From the NCBI GenBank assembly GCA_902651635.1, contig CACRSC010000041.1, positions 85,999 to 149,998 on the forward strand: a stretch of 64,000 bases of DNA. The letters are read 5' to 3'. The position numbers and the translations under genes are program-made. Origin of the DNA: Mastigamoeba balamuthi (Eukaryota > Evosea > Mastigamoebida > Mastigamoebidae). The stretch's first letter is position 1. The number at the start of each line of letters is the position of its first letter. Under the pieces are notes generated by a model. The model was given only the letters and a program-made list of their open reading frames with translations. It was not told the DNA's origin and made no database searches. Shown piece by piece: positions 32,124-44,600 of this stretch.

Positions 32124-33196
32124 CTACACAACGTCTCCCTCCCCCTCGACCTCCCGCAACGTTTGGTGGCGTGGGCACTGCAGCGCACCGGGTGTGTAGT
32201 GGAGCAACTTGTCTGAGAGGACAGCCGAGCTGAGGGCCAGCGCGCGCTGCGTATCCTCGCGCTGCGCTGCCAGATCTTCGCGCAGCCTCGTGCACGCCTT
32301 GCGCTCCTGCTCGAGCTCCACGTCTTTCTGCCGGGGGAAAGAGAGCTCAGTGACCCCCACGTGCGCTCTGCGTGTCTCCGACCTGCACCAGCTCAGTCTT
32401 CATGCGCGCAATCGCGACCTCTGCTTCCGCGAGCTTCGAGGCGCTCGAGGCCAGTACGGCGCGGTGCTCTTCCTCTGCCCGGGCTGCGCGCTGCTTCTCG
32501 CCTTCCCAGTACTCCACGGCGCCTGCCGACAGCTCTGTCAGCACACGGACTGCCGCCCGGTCGGTGACGGCCCACTCGAGTGCAGGGACAGCGTGGCCAC
32601 GAGCTCGCGGTGCGCCTGCTCGAGCTCGGCGGTGCGCAGGCCGTGCAGCCTGGCCATCTCGCGGACGCAGCGCTCCTTCTGGCGGCACTCCTCTGCCGCG
32701 GCCTCTGCGGCGCACAGGAGCCTCTCGTGCTCGTCGAGGCGGTCCCGCAGCGTCTCCAGCTGCCCCTCGCGCTCGGCCGCCGCCTCCTGGGCCCTGGCGG
32801 CCTCGAGGCGCGCCTCCTCCAGCATCCTGGAGGCCTCTGCGGCCGCAGCTCGCGCCCTGGCGGCCTCTGCCTGCGCCTCCTCCAGCAGGGCTGCCGCCTT
32901 CGCTCCGTCCCCAGTCTCGTTGGGTCGTTGGGATGGGGGTATGGCGGGGGGTGAACGCTCACGGGGTCGTGGCCTAGCGAGGCCTCGGGGACGGAGGGGT
33001 GGGAGGGGGTGCTGGGCGGCGGGGGAGAGCGGGGCTGCTGCTGGGCGAGATGCGACGCGACAGCGGTGGACAGCAGACGCTCGCACTCGAGCTCGCGCTC
33101 CTTGGCGCGCGCGTGGCTCTTGACCAGCGATGTCAGCAGAGCGCGCAGGCGGGCCAGCTCGACCTGCGCCGAGAGCTGGTCGGCCATCGCCGACAT
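32124..33196 (-). CDS. Coiled-coil protein
   Basis: Four exons (33196-32963, 32915-32601, 32532-32383, 32327-32124) give 300 residues, mostly one long heptad-rich coiled coil (LLEEAQAEAARARAAAAEA, then LRDRLDEHERLLCAAEAAAE, then EYWEGEKQRAARAEEEHR), with a proline/serine linker near residue 60. The start is the first true ATG in frame. Exons 1, 3 and 4 are well supported. The join between exons 2 and 3 is uncertain: the frame must shift near 32540-32600, and either the intron drawn here (donor GTGGCC) or an atypically short one would do. The function is not visible; it resembles structural or centrosomal coiled-coil proteins only in composition. Confidence 0.6.
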
Positions 33197-33281
33197 TGAG
33201 GACGGCAAGTGTCAGATTCACTGAACAGGGGAATCTGCAGATCGCGTTGCGGAACTAGTAAAAATATCTCCCTTACTTCTT

Positions 33282-35996
33282 CTACTTTGTGTCCATCACA
33301 ATACTGTAGTGGCGGAGAAGAGTGGGGTGCTTCCTCTCCTTCTGCTTCTCGCACTGCGTCTTGTAGAGTCGCACCACGGGATCGGTGTCCTCCATCTCCG
33401 ACAGCATCTTGAGGCAACTGTCGAAGGCCCCGCGTCGGAAGTGCTGCACAGCCTCCACTATCCCCTGGGCGTTGCGCTTCTTTGTCTCGTAGAGCTCAGC
33501 ACGCTCGGGCACAATCTCCCACACCGCCACTGCAGCGGCCTTGCCCTTGACCGTGATCTCTCCCACGCACCGCACGAACAGGTCCTGGCGGGCCTCGATC
33601 TTGGAGTTGTCCTCGCACTCGAGCCTCTCGGCCTGCTGCTGCTCGCTCTTGTGAATCCAGCACTTGGCCACCTCCTCGGACGCGAGGCACTGAACGTTGA
33701 AGTTGCGGGTGAGAGCCTCGAGACGACTGGCCACGTTCACGATGTCGCCAATGACGCTGACTTCCATGCGGTTGGAAACGCCCATCGTGCCCAGCATCAC
33801 CTGTCCCATCGCCAGCCCGACACCCACCCGGACCTGTGGCAGCTCGCGCTCTTGTCGGTCCGCGTTGTACCGCTCGACAGCGCGGAAGATGCCCTGGGCA
33901 GCGTTGACTGCGTCGCACGGGTTCATGGGGAACAGGGCCATGATGGCGTCCCCGATGTACTTGTCTACAAACCCGCGGTTCTTCTCGATGACAGGGACGA
34001 CATATGACAAGTACTTGTTGAGGAACTCGAACAGCTTCGACAACTCGAGCGGCTCGATGAGCTGTACCGCGGGTGAGTAACCCGAGGAGGCACGATCTGC
34101 TTACCGAAACGAAGTCGCATATGTCAACAAACATCACAGTCATCTTCGGCCTGGCAGAGAACGTAAGATCAAGCCAGAACGGTCAGTGAACACTCACCAG
34201 GTTCTGCACAGGTTAAGGTGCATCGATGTGATCTCGGTGATGCCCAGCAGATCAAAAAACGGCTGGGGCACGAACAGCTTCATTGACTCTTGCATGCTGA
34301 TCAGCTCCTTGATGGTTTTGTCCAACATCCCCCCAATGTGGCTGACTGTGTCGGCAGTGGTCTGGACCTCGAGCAACGGCATTTCCGGGAGGTTTGATTG
34401 GAAACTCCCGTTTCCGAACTGCTGAAGGGTCCGCTGTATGATGCTCAGCGGGTCCGCTACCATCGCAGATATCTTGATCACCAGGCGGCGAGCGATGACA
34501 AACAGGGCTGTCCACATCGACGCGAACAGCAGAGTAAAGATGGCCACGGCGATGAGCTCTATCCACACAGTGTGCAGAACTTTGCCCCCAATCGCATCGC
34601 TGCGTCCCATTAGACACAGCATGAGCATCCCGGTCCGATTCAGTCTCCTCCAAGCGACTAGACTATCGACGGAGTGAACTGCTATCTCTAATGACCCTGC
34701 AGATGGCCCTTGCTCCATGATTGTCCGCAGCGATTTGTCACTGAGCAAGCCCTGGCTGGCATCAACGGAGCTGAGCCAGAACTTGGAGCCAACTGCCGAA
34801 GCAATCGCCGAACCATTGCTGGTCATGAGAACGACCTCTGCATTGCTTGGCGCATTGGCAAAGGAAATCGACCTCTCCAGTACGCTTGCGGATATTGACA
34901 GTGCAATGGAACCGATCCTCTCGACATTCGCTTCACTGGAACTGTCACTTAGTCGTCGTGTTGAAGGAACATGCTACCCACTAATTGAAAACTCGTCGCC
35001 GGGAAAGGGGGTCATCGTGAAGCGAGCTCCAGCCAGAATGAGTAGGTCCCTTGACGGATTCATTCCCACACAGGTCCATTGCGATCACCCAAGGCAATCT
35101 GCGATTAAAGAACCCTGTCTCCTGCGTTCCTCTGCTCCGTGAAAGCGTGAGGGGCGATATGTGCGGCCAGCGCCTTACCTGAAGTGCAGCGATTCGTAAT
35201 ACTGGCAGGTCGAAAGGAGCGCTCTCCACGACTTATCGGAGTCCCCTGTTCTCCACATGAAGTCTTGTATCTGCTGCTGCGTGGCATTTGCACCAAAGCA
35301 TGCCTGCGCGTTTGTTCCCAAGTTCTGGACAACGCCAATAAGGGGGTCGCTTCCATACGAAGCGAGCTCTTGTGCGGTAGGTGCCCTCGACTGGCCAAGG
35401 GACTCGATCAGGAGTTGTCGTGCCATGTGGACGACATCCTCGGCGCGTCGCAACTCCTCTTCGAGGGCGCTGGCGCCACTCGCGCAAGAAGCCGCCAGCC
35501 TGTCCTTGCTCCTGTCGACGAGTGCACCTGTCGTCTGCGACGCCGGGATGCACAGCAGAATGGTGGCGCACGCGGCGCACAGCACCGTCAACGAGACGAT
35601 AGGGAGGACCGATGCGCATGCCAGCGCCTTGGTCAGCAGGTGCCTGATGTCCGGAGGCGGCGGCTTCACTGCAGCCAGCAGGCCGTCCGCGAGCACCCCG
35701 ATCGACGTCGACGGCGCGACGATGCTGCTGGTGCTCTTGCCCATGATACGCTCGGCGACCATCTTGATGCGCGAGGGCCGCTGCTCGGTGGGGGCGAACG
35801 GGGTGCTGGTGCCGAGGGGGACGGGCTCCTCCGACGTGCTCGCGGCGGCAGCGTTGAGGTAGCCCTGCAGGCGCTCGAGGCGCGAGTCGGCACGGCCGTT
35901 CTCGTCGACAAGGTGGATGCTCCCCATCTGCGACCCCCCGTGCACCTTGTCGCCCATGATACTGACGACGGTGCTGATGGCGGTGGCATCCTCCAT
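33282..35996 (-). CDS. Transmembrane class III adenylyl cyclase
   Basis: Five exons (35996-35179, 35131-35056, 34973-34198, 34150-34105, 34061-33282) encode 831 residues. A cytosolic N-terminus is followed by a helix (residues 125-150, LPIVSLTVLCAACATILLC), an extracytoplasmic region of about 290 residues that resembles a sensor domain, a second helix (VWIELIAVAIFTLLFASMWTALFV), a HAMP-like linker and the cyclase domain. The catalytic domain has both metal aspartates (FVDICDF and KYIGDAIMALF), the ATP-type lysine (VDKYIGD) and Asn/Arg of GDIVNVASRLE, so it should make cAMP as a homodimer. The usual second purine-selecting Asp is Ser. The exon 2/3 join uses a weak donor, GTCAAG. Receptor-cyclases of this layout occur in amoebae and heteroloboseans. 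Confidence 0.88.
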
Positions 35997-36401
35997 ATCA
36001 CCTTCGCTGTTTCACCGCGCCAGGTACTTTCTTTACTGGAGGATATCACCCAAAAATAGCAGCAAGCTCCCGAAGAGGCAGCCCGCAAGCAGTGCCAACA
36101 CGCGCCGGGTGATTCCAGTAAAGCAGGTCATTCAAACTTGGGCACCCTGCAGCGGACCACATTCCGAAAGATGGAGGGAAAAACGTACGCAAGATAATGG
36201 AATTTGTCTCGACATTCCGTATCGGCCAAAAGTGGCTTCCATAAAAGGCCCGCTCGTTGTTTGTATGTCGGGGGGTTGGGGAGGGGTGTGGTTGGGTACT
36301 CTGCCAGAGTCTGCCAGTAGAGACGGAGAGGAGGTTGAGGGAAGACTCCCTTGCCATGTCTCCGCTGCCTCCTTCTCCCAGCCAATGTGTTTCCGCCGTG
36401 T
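35997..36401. other. Gap between cyclase start and eIF5 stop
   Basis: 405 bases; GGAGGATATCACC near 36038 is a GATATC promoter-like site for the cyclase. Nothing else recognised. Confidence 0.4.
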
Positions 36402-38238
36402 TTACGCATCATCCTCGCCGTCCTCCTCGTCCTCCTCCTCATCGTCCTCCTCCTCCTCGAGCCAGTCGATGAACGGCGCGGCGCCGACGAGGAAGTTGCG
36501 CAGGGCCTCGTCCTTGGTGACGTCGGCCAGGCGGCGGTTCTTCCACTCGACGATCGTCTCCTCGTCGAGGACGTCGGTGTCGTAGAGCCCCTTGAGCACC
36601 GGCGGCATCACCTTGGCCGTCGCGGGCACCCTGCCGACGAGCGCGACCATCGCCTCGAGCACCGCCTCCATGCCCGCGGCCTCAGTGCACAGCGGCTCCA
36701 GCAGGGGCGCGCGCTTGAGGACGACCTGCAGGACGTCCTCGCCAAACGCCTCGGCGACGATCTTGGCGCCCCTGGCGAGCCACGACCTCTCGGCCGCGCG
36801 CCCCGCGAGCTGTCGGACAGCCTCCGCGTCGCCCGCAGCGCTCGCCCTCGCGATCTCCTCGGTCCACTGCTCGAGGCTCAGGGGCTCGGGCTTGGCCTCC
36901 TCCTTCTTCGCCTCCTCCGCCTTGGCCTCTGCCTCCTGCGGCTGCTGCTGCTCCTCCTGCTGCTCTTGCTGCTGCTGCTGCTGCTCCGCCTCGTTGGCGT
37001 CGGGGCTCGGGGCCGCGGCGGCTGCGGGGGCCGCGCTGCCGTCGACGACGAGGGTCGCGGCGACGACGGCGCTGGCGCCCAGGGCGTCGGCGCGGCGCGC
37101 GAGGACGGCCTCGGCGCTGACGTCGACGGCCCAGTCCTCGTCCTCGTCGTCGGCCGTGGGCGACGCGGCCTTGCGCGACTTGCGCGACGTCTTCTTGAGC
37201 TCGGCGGCCATCTCGGCGACCTTCTGCTCCTCGGCCTTGACCTTCTCGCGCTCGGCCTTGCGCGCCACGCGCGCGTCGTCGGCCGTCGGGGGCGGGTTCT
37301 TGATGATGAAGGTGCCCATCTTGTCAAGCCCGGTGACCTGTTGACATCATTGAGAAAAGAGAGGGGGGGAGCGTGTGAGTATTGTATCGAACAATTGATC
37401 GATCAATGAGAAAAAAGGGGTGGGAAAAGAAGGCGACGGCAGTGGCGGCGGCGGGGAAGAGGAGAGGGCTCTCGGGGGGGACCTTGGTGATGTGGCCGCA
37501 GGCCTTGCAGCGGAGCTCGATGACCTCGCCGCCGCGCGGGAGCGTCATGACCGTCTCGGGGTTGTGGCAGCGCGAACAGAGGATGTACTTGTCGATGAAG
37601 TCGTCGAGCAGCGACATCAGCTTCGACAGGTCGTGCTTGCCGTTGACGATGTAGCGGTCGGCCTTCTCGTCCATCGTCGTCAGGCCCCCCAGCTGGATGC
37701 CCATGAACTTGGTGGGGTCTGCAGCGAGGGGCGTCAGTTCACAGCCCGCGGGGGGGAACAGGAGAAGAAAAATCGGAAATATCGGGCCGCTTCAGTGCCG
37801 CGGGCGTGCGGTCTCGCGCGATTACGCGCCGCGTGCGCCGCAGAGTGCAGCGCGAGGCGCGGGGCAATCGGCCCGAGAACTGACGTCAAATCGATCCGCA
37901 AAAGAAATCGGGAAAATGGGAGGGGAAGTCATTTGAGAGATCCGCACAGGACGGCGGCCTCTTGAGCGCCTTCGCGACGTCGGTGATGTTGACCAGAACC
38001 GTCTTGATGCCATTGCCGCGGCCCTCGACCTGCGGCCACCGGGAGGGCGCGGCGCCCGGGTGTTATCGTTTTATTTTGCGCCCCAGCAAAAGAAGAGAAG
38101 GGGCAGGCGGCGCGGCTCTGTGTGTGTAAGTGACGTGAAGTGACAGAAGTGCACCTTGGCGATGAGCTCGGGCATCTTATAGCGGTAGAACGAGTCGGTG
38201 ACGCTGCGAGGGATGTTCAACTGGCGGGGGGCAGACAT
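36402..38238 (-). CDS. EIF5: Translation initiation factor eIF5
   Basis: Four exons (38238-38155, 38029-37948, 37718-37483, 37337-36402) encode 445 residues. N-terminus [21 protein letters not shown] with the GAP arginine region, then [45 protein letters not shown], and the zinc ribbon CSRCHNPET...CKACGH. A charged linker with a Gln run follows, then the W2/HEAT C-terminal domain ending in the acidic-aromatic [17 protein letters not shown]. eIF5 triggers GTP hydrolysis on eIF2 at start-codon recognition. The joins match human eIF5 residue for residue in the first 80 positions. A TGACGTCA site lies in intron 2 (37881-37888). Confidence 0.95.
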
Positions 38239-38485
38239 TTTGACGGCGCGCGAGTCGTGGTAGAGGCCTTCCGATCATAAAAAGAAGAGGTTTTAGGAAA
38301 GATAGACAAATCTCTGGGGGTGAAGACATGCGACGGGCAGAACAAACAATCTCGGAGAACACGGTATGAGAATGTGGCACTGAGCATTCGACATTAAACA
38401 GGATGAACATAGAGCATCACCATGCCCTTATTGTTAAGCTGTAATTTTAATTATCTTATTTGCGAGAGAATATTTGAATGTAAAC

Positions 38486-38566
38486 GTGTTCGTGGCCGAG
38501 CGGTCTAAGGCGGCACCTTGAGGTGGTGTTCTCTTCGGAGGCGAGGGTTCGAATCCCTTCGAACAC
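38486..38566 (+). tRNA. trnL-GAG: tRNA-Leu (anticodon GAG)
   Basis: Acceptor stem GTGTTCG/CGAACAC pairs perfectly. D-arm GCCGAGCGGTCTAAGGC; anticodon stem GCACC/GGTGT with loop TTGAGGT, so the anticodon is GAG. Long variable arm CTC-TTCG-GAG (class II) and T-arm GAGGG-TTCGAAT-CCCTT. The A box TGGCCGAGCGG and B box GGTTCGAATCC are intact, and there is no intron. It reads CUC/CUU leucine codons; CUC is very common in this window. Most eukaryotes use AAG (inosine) for this box, so a GAG isoacceptor is uncommon. Confidence 0.95.
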
Positions 38567-38567
38567 A

Positions 38568-38571
38568 TTTT
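38568..38571 (+). terminator. RNA polymerase III terminator of the tRNA gene
   Basis: TTTT starts two bases after the tRNA acceptor stem, the normal polymerase III stop. Confidence 0.7.
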
Positions 38572-39026
38572 GTTATCCTAGAAGGGATACTTCAGGGTTG
38601 TAAACTCAAAACTTTGCTGTTCACGGAAAAGTACTGCCAAAGAAGCAGGCTACCTGTATTTAATTGGTAAGATAATAAACAAGAAGGCATTGCTTTTATC
38701 AATTTTTGTTTTCAACAGTGTTTCCGAGTGGTTCACATGAGTGAGCCGGACAATGTATGAGCCACTTCTGAGCAGTCTAGAGGCTGCAATGGGCTGTGTC
38801 CTCTGCAGAAGCAGTGACAGAAGAAGGAAAGACAACAATGCTGGTTCTGCATGCAATGGGTGATGAACCACTGCTTCACGATTGCAATTATGCCATCAAG
38901 TCATTGCATGTTCAGCATCTTGCAATGGACAACGCCACTTTTTCTCTCTGATACTCTTTTGGGATTTCAATATCTACTCATTTATTTATCTGTCATAGGT
39001 AATAAAGAAACCGCATCATAACAGCG
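38572..39026. repeat. Region with dispersed repeat copy B (38735-38905)
   Basis: AT-rich 455 bases between the tRNA and the transporter gene. 38735-38905 is the partner of the repeat at 13670-13860 and keeps the minus-strand peptide IVKQWFITHCMQ, CHCFCRGH, PLQ. The copies are diverged, so both are old. The transporter promoter lies in the last 100 bases. Confidence 0.55.
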
Positions 39027-41305
39027 ATGTTCACGCCGTGGCGCAAGAAGCCCCAGGCCTACGCGCTGCCAACGCCCGGCATCGACACTTCGTGCGACCC
39101 GCAGCCCGAGGTGCCGCCTGCGCCCGAGGCCCCGGGCTACGCGGAGCGGATCACGACCGAGCAGTACATCGACCAGACCGTCGCCACCCCCACGCACGTC
39201 GACGCCCTCGTTGCCTCCCCCTCCTTCAAGGTCGGCCACAGCCAGCGCCCCGTCCGTGACGCCGCCGTCCTCGCCGTCGCTGTCGGCGTCTCGGCCCTCG
39301 TCCTCAGGGGCGCCTACGACGTCTGGTCCCTCGGCGCCCCGCGCGTCCCCGCTGTACGTCTCCCGGGGCTCCTTTCCGTGGTTTTTTCAGAAGTTGCGTG
39401 CTGCGGGGTTCGATCTGCCGTCCCCGTGCGCCTACCCCTCCCTCTGTGTGCCTCCGCGAGTGCAGAAAAATGAGCGAAAATTGTTATCCTGTTTTTGCAT
39501 TGATTTCATGGCTTCCGTGCTTGCTTGTGCGAAAGTTGCCTAGTACAACAGGTGCGGGGTCATTTGTAGAGCTTGTTCTTGTTTTCCACTGGTCGTGTGC
39601 GGTACTCCAACTGATGGCGCCGCGGACAGCCAGCGCTGGGAGCTGCGAAGGCGGTGGTCGAGGGCGTAGTCAAGCACAGGCTCGTGGCTCCTGCCTCTGT
39701 TGCGTTATTCTACGTGTCCAACTACGTGGGCCTCGTGCTGTTCAGCCACCACCTGGTCCCCCTGGTGCGCGCGCCACTCAACTGACTCATTTTCGTCTGA
39801 CCGCCCCTCCCAGACGATCGTGATGGGCCAGTCTGTGCTCCTGCTCAGCGTCGCCCTGCTGCCCTCGTTCGCCGCGACCTACTGGTGGGCACGCCTGCTC
39901 TGGATCCCCGCGGTGTCCTTCACGCTGTTCATCCTCAGCTACTACAGCAGCCTCGTGCTCGCCTGCAAGTAAGTCCGCATTTCGTTTGCGGTTGTTCGGG
40001 AAGACTAATGAAATCGCTTTTAGGCTGTTCTCGCTGGGCTGCAGGTCGTTGCTGCGCAACTGGCCGCTTCTGCTGGTGGTGCCAGTGCTCCACATCGCGT
40101 TCGAGGCGACGTACGTGCCGTTTGCGCTGCGGGTGGGCCTCTGGTTCTACAGCTACCCCGCCGTCGTCGCCGCCGTGACGCTGCACTGCCTCTGGGCCTA
40201 CGAGTCACTGCGCTGCTTCGTCAGCGTCGTCACCTCGGGCACTGTCGCGCTCTGGATCACGCGCCCCTCGTACACGAGCCCTATCGAGCACGTGGCCGAG
40301 GCGCTGGCGCGGGCCAGTAGGTCCAGCCTCGGCACCGTCGCCATCAGTGGCGCCCTCCTCAACGTCCTTAAGGCCGCCAAGACCCTCGCGGACTACGCGG
40401 GCAGGACCGAGCGCACCAGGTGGCTCCGCAAGGCACTGGAGCTGCTGCACCGCCTGGTCTCGCGCTACGTCGACTACATGCTCGTCTATGTCGGTGCGAT
40501 GGGCGCAGTGCAATTGATTTCTGCTTGCCTGTGTTTTTCGCCCTGAATTTACTTTGCTGATTCTGTGTTGTGTTCTTTTGTTTGTTTGATCGTGTGCTGT
40601 GCTGCACTTCTTGCTGTTTGCGATGCTCAGTTGATTTGACGAATGACGGTTGAATAGCCTCCGCTACTGACAGTTGTACTTTATTAACTGTTGTTCTTCA
40701 CTTTTGCGGTGATCATTGTGATGTTGTCCGCGTATGGCTTACGATCGATCAGGTTTCAATTTGTTGCCTTTTGTACTTCGCCGTTTGAACCACAGCTGAC
40801 TCGCTGCTGTTTCCTGCGTGGCTGGGCAGGCGCATATGGGCTGGGGTTCTGCGAGGCGCTGTCACGGTCCAAGCACCTGCTGACGGACCAGTTGGAGCTG
40901 TTGGCGCTGCAGGAGGTGGTCCGTGCCTCGTGGATCAAGGCCGCCCAGCGCGGCGTCATCTCTGCGACGAGCCTCGCGATCATCGTGGCCCTCCGGCGCT
41001 TCGCTAGCCTCGACAAGTCATTCGCGACGATGGTCTACGCCGCCTGCTCGGTGCACATGATGACGTGGTGCGTGCTGGGCCGCGCCATCGACACGGTGAC
41101 GGTTTTGCAGGTCGAGCAGTACAGGTACGTCCGCCAGTATCCCGCCAACGTCGGCGGCGAGGCTTCGGTCCTGCGCGAGATCTCACTCTACGCACACGAG
41201 GCCCAGGACACGCGCAGCAAGCTGGCTCCCGTGCTGACGGCGGCCTGGAGAGCGCTGGGCCTACTCGCCGTCATGCACGTGCTCCTCATCTGGCTCTGGC
41301 GCTAA
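39027..41305 (+). CDS. Choline-transporter-like (SLC44/CTL) membrane protein
   Basis: Five exons (39027-39353, 39630-39764, 39814-39968, 40024-40493, 40830-41305) encode 520 residues with about ten membrane segments. The C-terminal half has the CTL signature order: VSVVTSGTVALWITRP, an amphipathic stretch with SSLGTVAISGALLNVLKA, then VDYMLVYVGAYGLGFCEALSRS, matching the family blocks VxGTVAxWWF, SFGSICFGSL and AxxAIYGxxFCxSA. CTL proteins move choline or related amines across plasma or organelle membranes. The N-terminal cytosolic region (proline-rich, residues 10-70) is lineage-specific. The last intron (336 bases) is the longest I placed. Confidence 0.75.
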
Positions 41306-41696
41306 AAAGCAAGTAAATAACTACGAAATTTCCGCGATCCATGTCATGCTTGCATCTATGCCTGATGCACAGTTCTTTCCTTTCATTGCTCCATTCCACC
41401 CTATGTGTAGGGATGCGATCAGTCTGAGCATTCCTGGCTTAAAGAACAGATTGAGTGCGTCTTTGCCGTCGATTGGAGTGAGAGACGTCCGATGGTCCGT
41501 GCGTGACCTCACTTTGCTTTCGTGAGGGGCTAATTATCCACAAACTCGGCTTACATGCGCATATCTTGTAGCATGTCAGCAGGCGAGATAGTAAAGCAAC
41601 CGAATATCATTTGTGACAGTCCGACCACAGCATCATGCCTGGAAGATTTTAGATCTAATTTTGGCACTTTGGTAAAGACTAACCTGGCGAGAGGTA
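41306..41696. other. Gap before the calpain gene
   Basis: 391 bases of mixed composition; no gene or structured RNA recognised. Confidence 0.4.
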
Positions 41697-44600
41697 ATGG
41701 ACCGTGTGGTTGCAGAATTTCGTGAGAGAGGCACCAAGGTGCTCATTCGCTGGATGTGCCCCTCGCAGCCATGCAGCGATTGGGACTGGGTGGGCCTCTA
41801 CGCATCCCCGAGCGACGACAACGCAAACTACCTGTCGTGCGCGTACACATCGGCGGGGACCCGCCTGGGCGATCTATCGGGGGAGATGGTCGTCAGCGCA
41901 GCTGACAACGCCACCGAGGTACGCTTCTTCAATGGCGCCGAGTCGTACGCCGACATTGCGCGCTCCGCCATTCTCGCCGAGGGCGAGTCCGAGATGGTCC
42001 TCCTCCAGCCCACAGTAAGGGACATCCCTCTCAGTGTGATGCTCTCTCATGGGCTCAACCCTCTGCTGTGTGCTAACGGTGCAAACCCGTACCAGAAACG
42101 TATAGAGGATGTGCTGAGCGCTGAGTATCGCGACGGCGGAAAGAATGTGTTGGTGAGATTCAGGTGCTTGAGTTGCCCGCGATCGAACCTCGATTGGTTG
42201 GGCTTCTACACGAGCGCAAGCGACGACTCGCAGAAGTACGGGCTCAAGAGCGATCTGGCCAGTCGCACCCCGACCCTGTCTCAGGATGGCGTGAGCCAGG
42301 TCCTCATCGAGGTGGCCTACCACAGCTACGTAGAGGTGCCCTACACTGAATATTTCTCGATTAGTGATTCTTACATCAATTTCAGGTGCGTTACTTCAGC
42401 GGGTCTTCGGGTAACACGCCTGTTATGCGTGCAACTGTCGAAGAGGAACCCCGCGAACTAGTTGAGGCACGCGTTGCTCTACAGAAGAATGCGCAGCGAA
42501 CAGTCAAGCAGGAAATGACAGCCGAGCTGCGAGACGGTGGTCATATGGTCCTCGTACGGTGGTCGTACCCAACACACCAGCGCGAGGAGATGGATTGGGT
42601 GGGTCTCTACACGAAGGCCGACGAGTCGTACACGCAGTACTCGTACGTGGAGCGCACAGAGCCTGGTGCAAACTCGGGCTCGCTGCTCATGGAGGTTTCC
42701 GGGGTTCCCAACGGTTCCGCCTACTCGATCGCCAAGTTCTTCACCAGCGAGTCCACCTCGGATCCCGAGATGAGCTGTCCGGTCGCCAAGGAGCCGCCAA
42801 CCGCGGCCTTGGGCCGTCTCGTTGGTTTCGGCGAGATTCACAAGGCCGTCGCCGCCATAGAGGCCAACCACATTAGCGTGGAAAGCGTCCGGTGTGGGGC
42901 GCCAGACGATACGTGTCCCGCTGCCACCGGCGAGTCGCTGACTCTACTCCAAGTTGCGCTGTGGCGACCCGAGGGCGAGGACCGCACTGAGTTCGTTCGC
43001 ACTCTGCTGGCTGGTCGAGTGCCAGTCCTCTCGGGGCCTCTGGGAAAAGACCTGGAGAATGGCGACAAGCGGACGAAGAGCGCACTTCCCCTGTCCCTGG
43101 CCATCCGAAATGGTCACCTCGCCTCTGCGAAGCTCCTGCTAGAGCGAATGGTCCCCGGAGGGCCATATCATACTGATCAGGATCCTGCTTACGTTGACGC
43201 AGTCGAGGACGCCCTCAAGGAGGCAGCTACGGCATCCAGTGATCTCGCAGCCATCGGTGGGGACCTGGTGGCCCTCGGCCAGCTGCTCTCGGCCGTACCG
43301 TGGCACAAGAACGCCAGCAACTGGGCCAGATTCTGTCGCCAGTCGTGTATGCATCGGTCTGATATGTTCACTGCCGCTGCAGTGCGTGCGTTCGTGGCAG
43401 GTTCAGGGGTGAAGCCGGGCCAGAATGCCTGGGAGGGTCGAAAGATGGATCAACTGTTCTCCCTGTTCCTGGGTAACAGGCGCGTCTGGGCGATTGGGGA
43501 GGTCGTACGGACTGCAGGACCCTCTGGGGCTCAGTTCTTTGCAGCGGCATCTATTAAGGCCTCTGCCGAGAGGGGCATCGGCCCGGACATCTCTCGCGTG
43601 CTGCTCGATTCCGCCATGAGCGACATCGCCCCGAGCCTGGGAGCAACCCCCTCAGAGGGCACCTGCGGCGTCTGGGGTGCTGTCTTGGCAATTGTCGCAC
43701 TCGGCACGACAGACGAGGCTTTCCTCAAGGCACTTGATGTCGGCAAGGGCCAGATGTGGTGGAAAGAGGAGGTGTCCCGATACGACCTACTGGGGCTCTG
43801 CGGGGAGTCGGGGAAGATCCTCTGCGCAGATGCATTGGTACAACAAGGCCAGAGCACACGCAGAAAGCTGCCCGATGCCCGCAGCCTCGCTGCGCTGGCA
43901 GAAGCACGCACGGGGGCATCGTTTGGCATCGAGGGAGCTACAAGGGTCGTCCGAAGCTTCCTGGGGCAGTCGTGGACCTCCCAAGACCTCTGTATCAACA
44001 AGAGGACAGTGTGGTCGGGTGCGACGTCCGCGGCTGTCTGCGCTGCATTCCTTCAGTGTGGCGTCCTTCCGGGACCAGGAGACAAGCTGTGCTTGGATGC
44101 CATTGCCGGAGGCCTCGGTGGTTATGCATCGTTCAATTGGTCCGGGAGCTACGGGCCGGAAAGCCTCACGTTGCTTCACATCGCAGCGATGCACCAAGGG
44201 GAGGGCTGCTCAGGGGAGATGCTGCGCACGGCACTGCGGCATGGGGCAGGCATCGAAGCCCGGGATGCGCAGAAGAGGACAGCCCTGTCCCGTTCGGTAT
44301 GTGCCCCCAAGATGCTGGCCGTTCTCCTGGAGCTGGGAGCAGACATCGAGGCAGCGGACTCCCAGGGACGCACCCCGTTGCACCACGCGGTCCTGGCTGG
44401 GAGCGGGGAGAGTGTACGTGTTCTGCTCGAGAAGGGAGCCTCTCCTTCAGTGCAGGCCCTCGATGGATCGACTCCCCTGCACGCTGCTGCTGGATTAGCA
44501 GATGAGGAGGCTGTCTCCCAGCTGCTTGGCTACGCGGCTTCTGTCTCGTGCAAGGACAAGAATGGAAACACCCCCCTCCACGCCGCGGCCTCGGCCGAGG

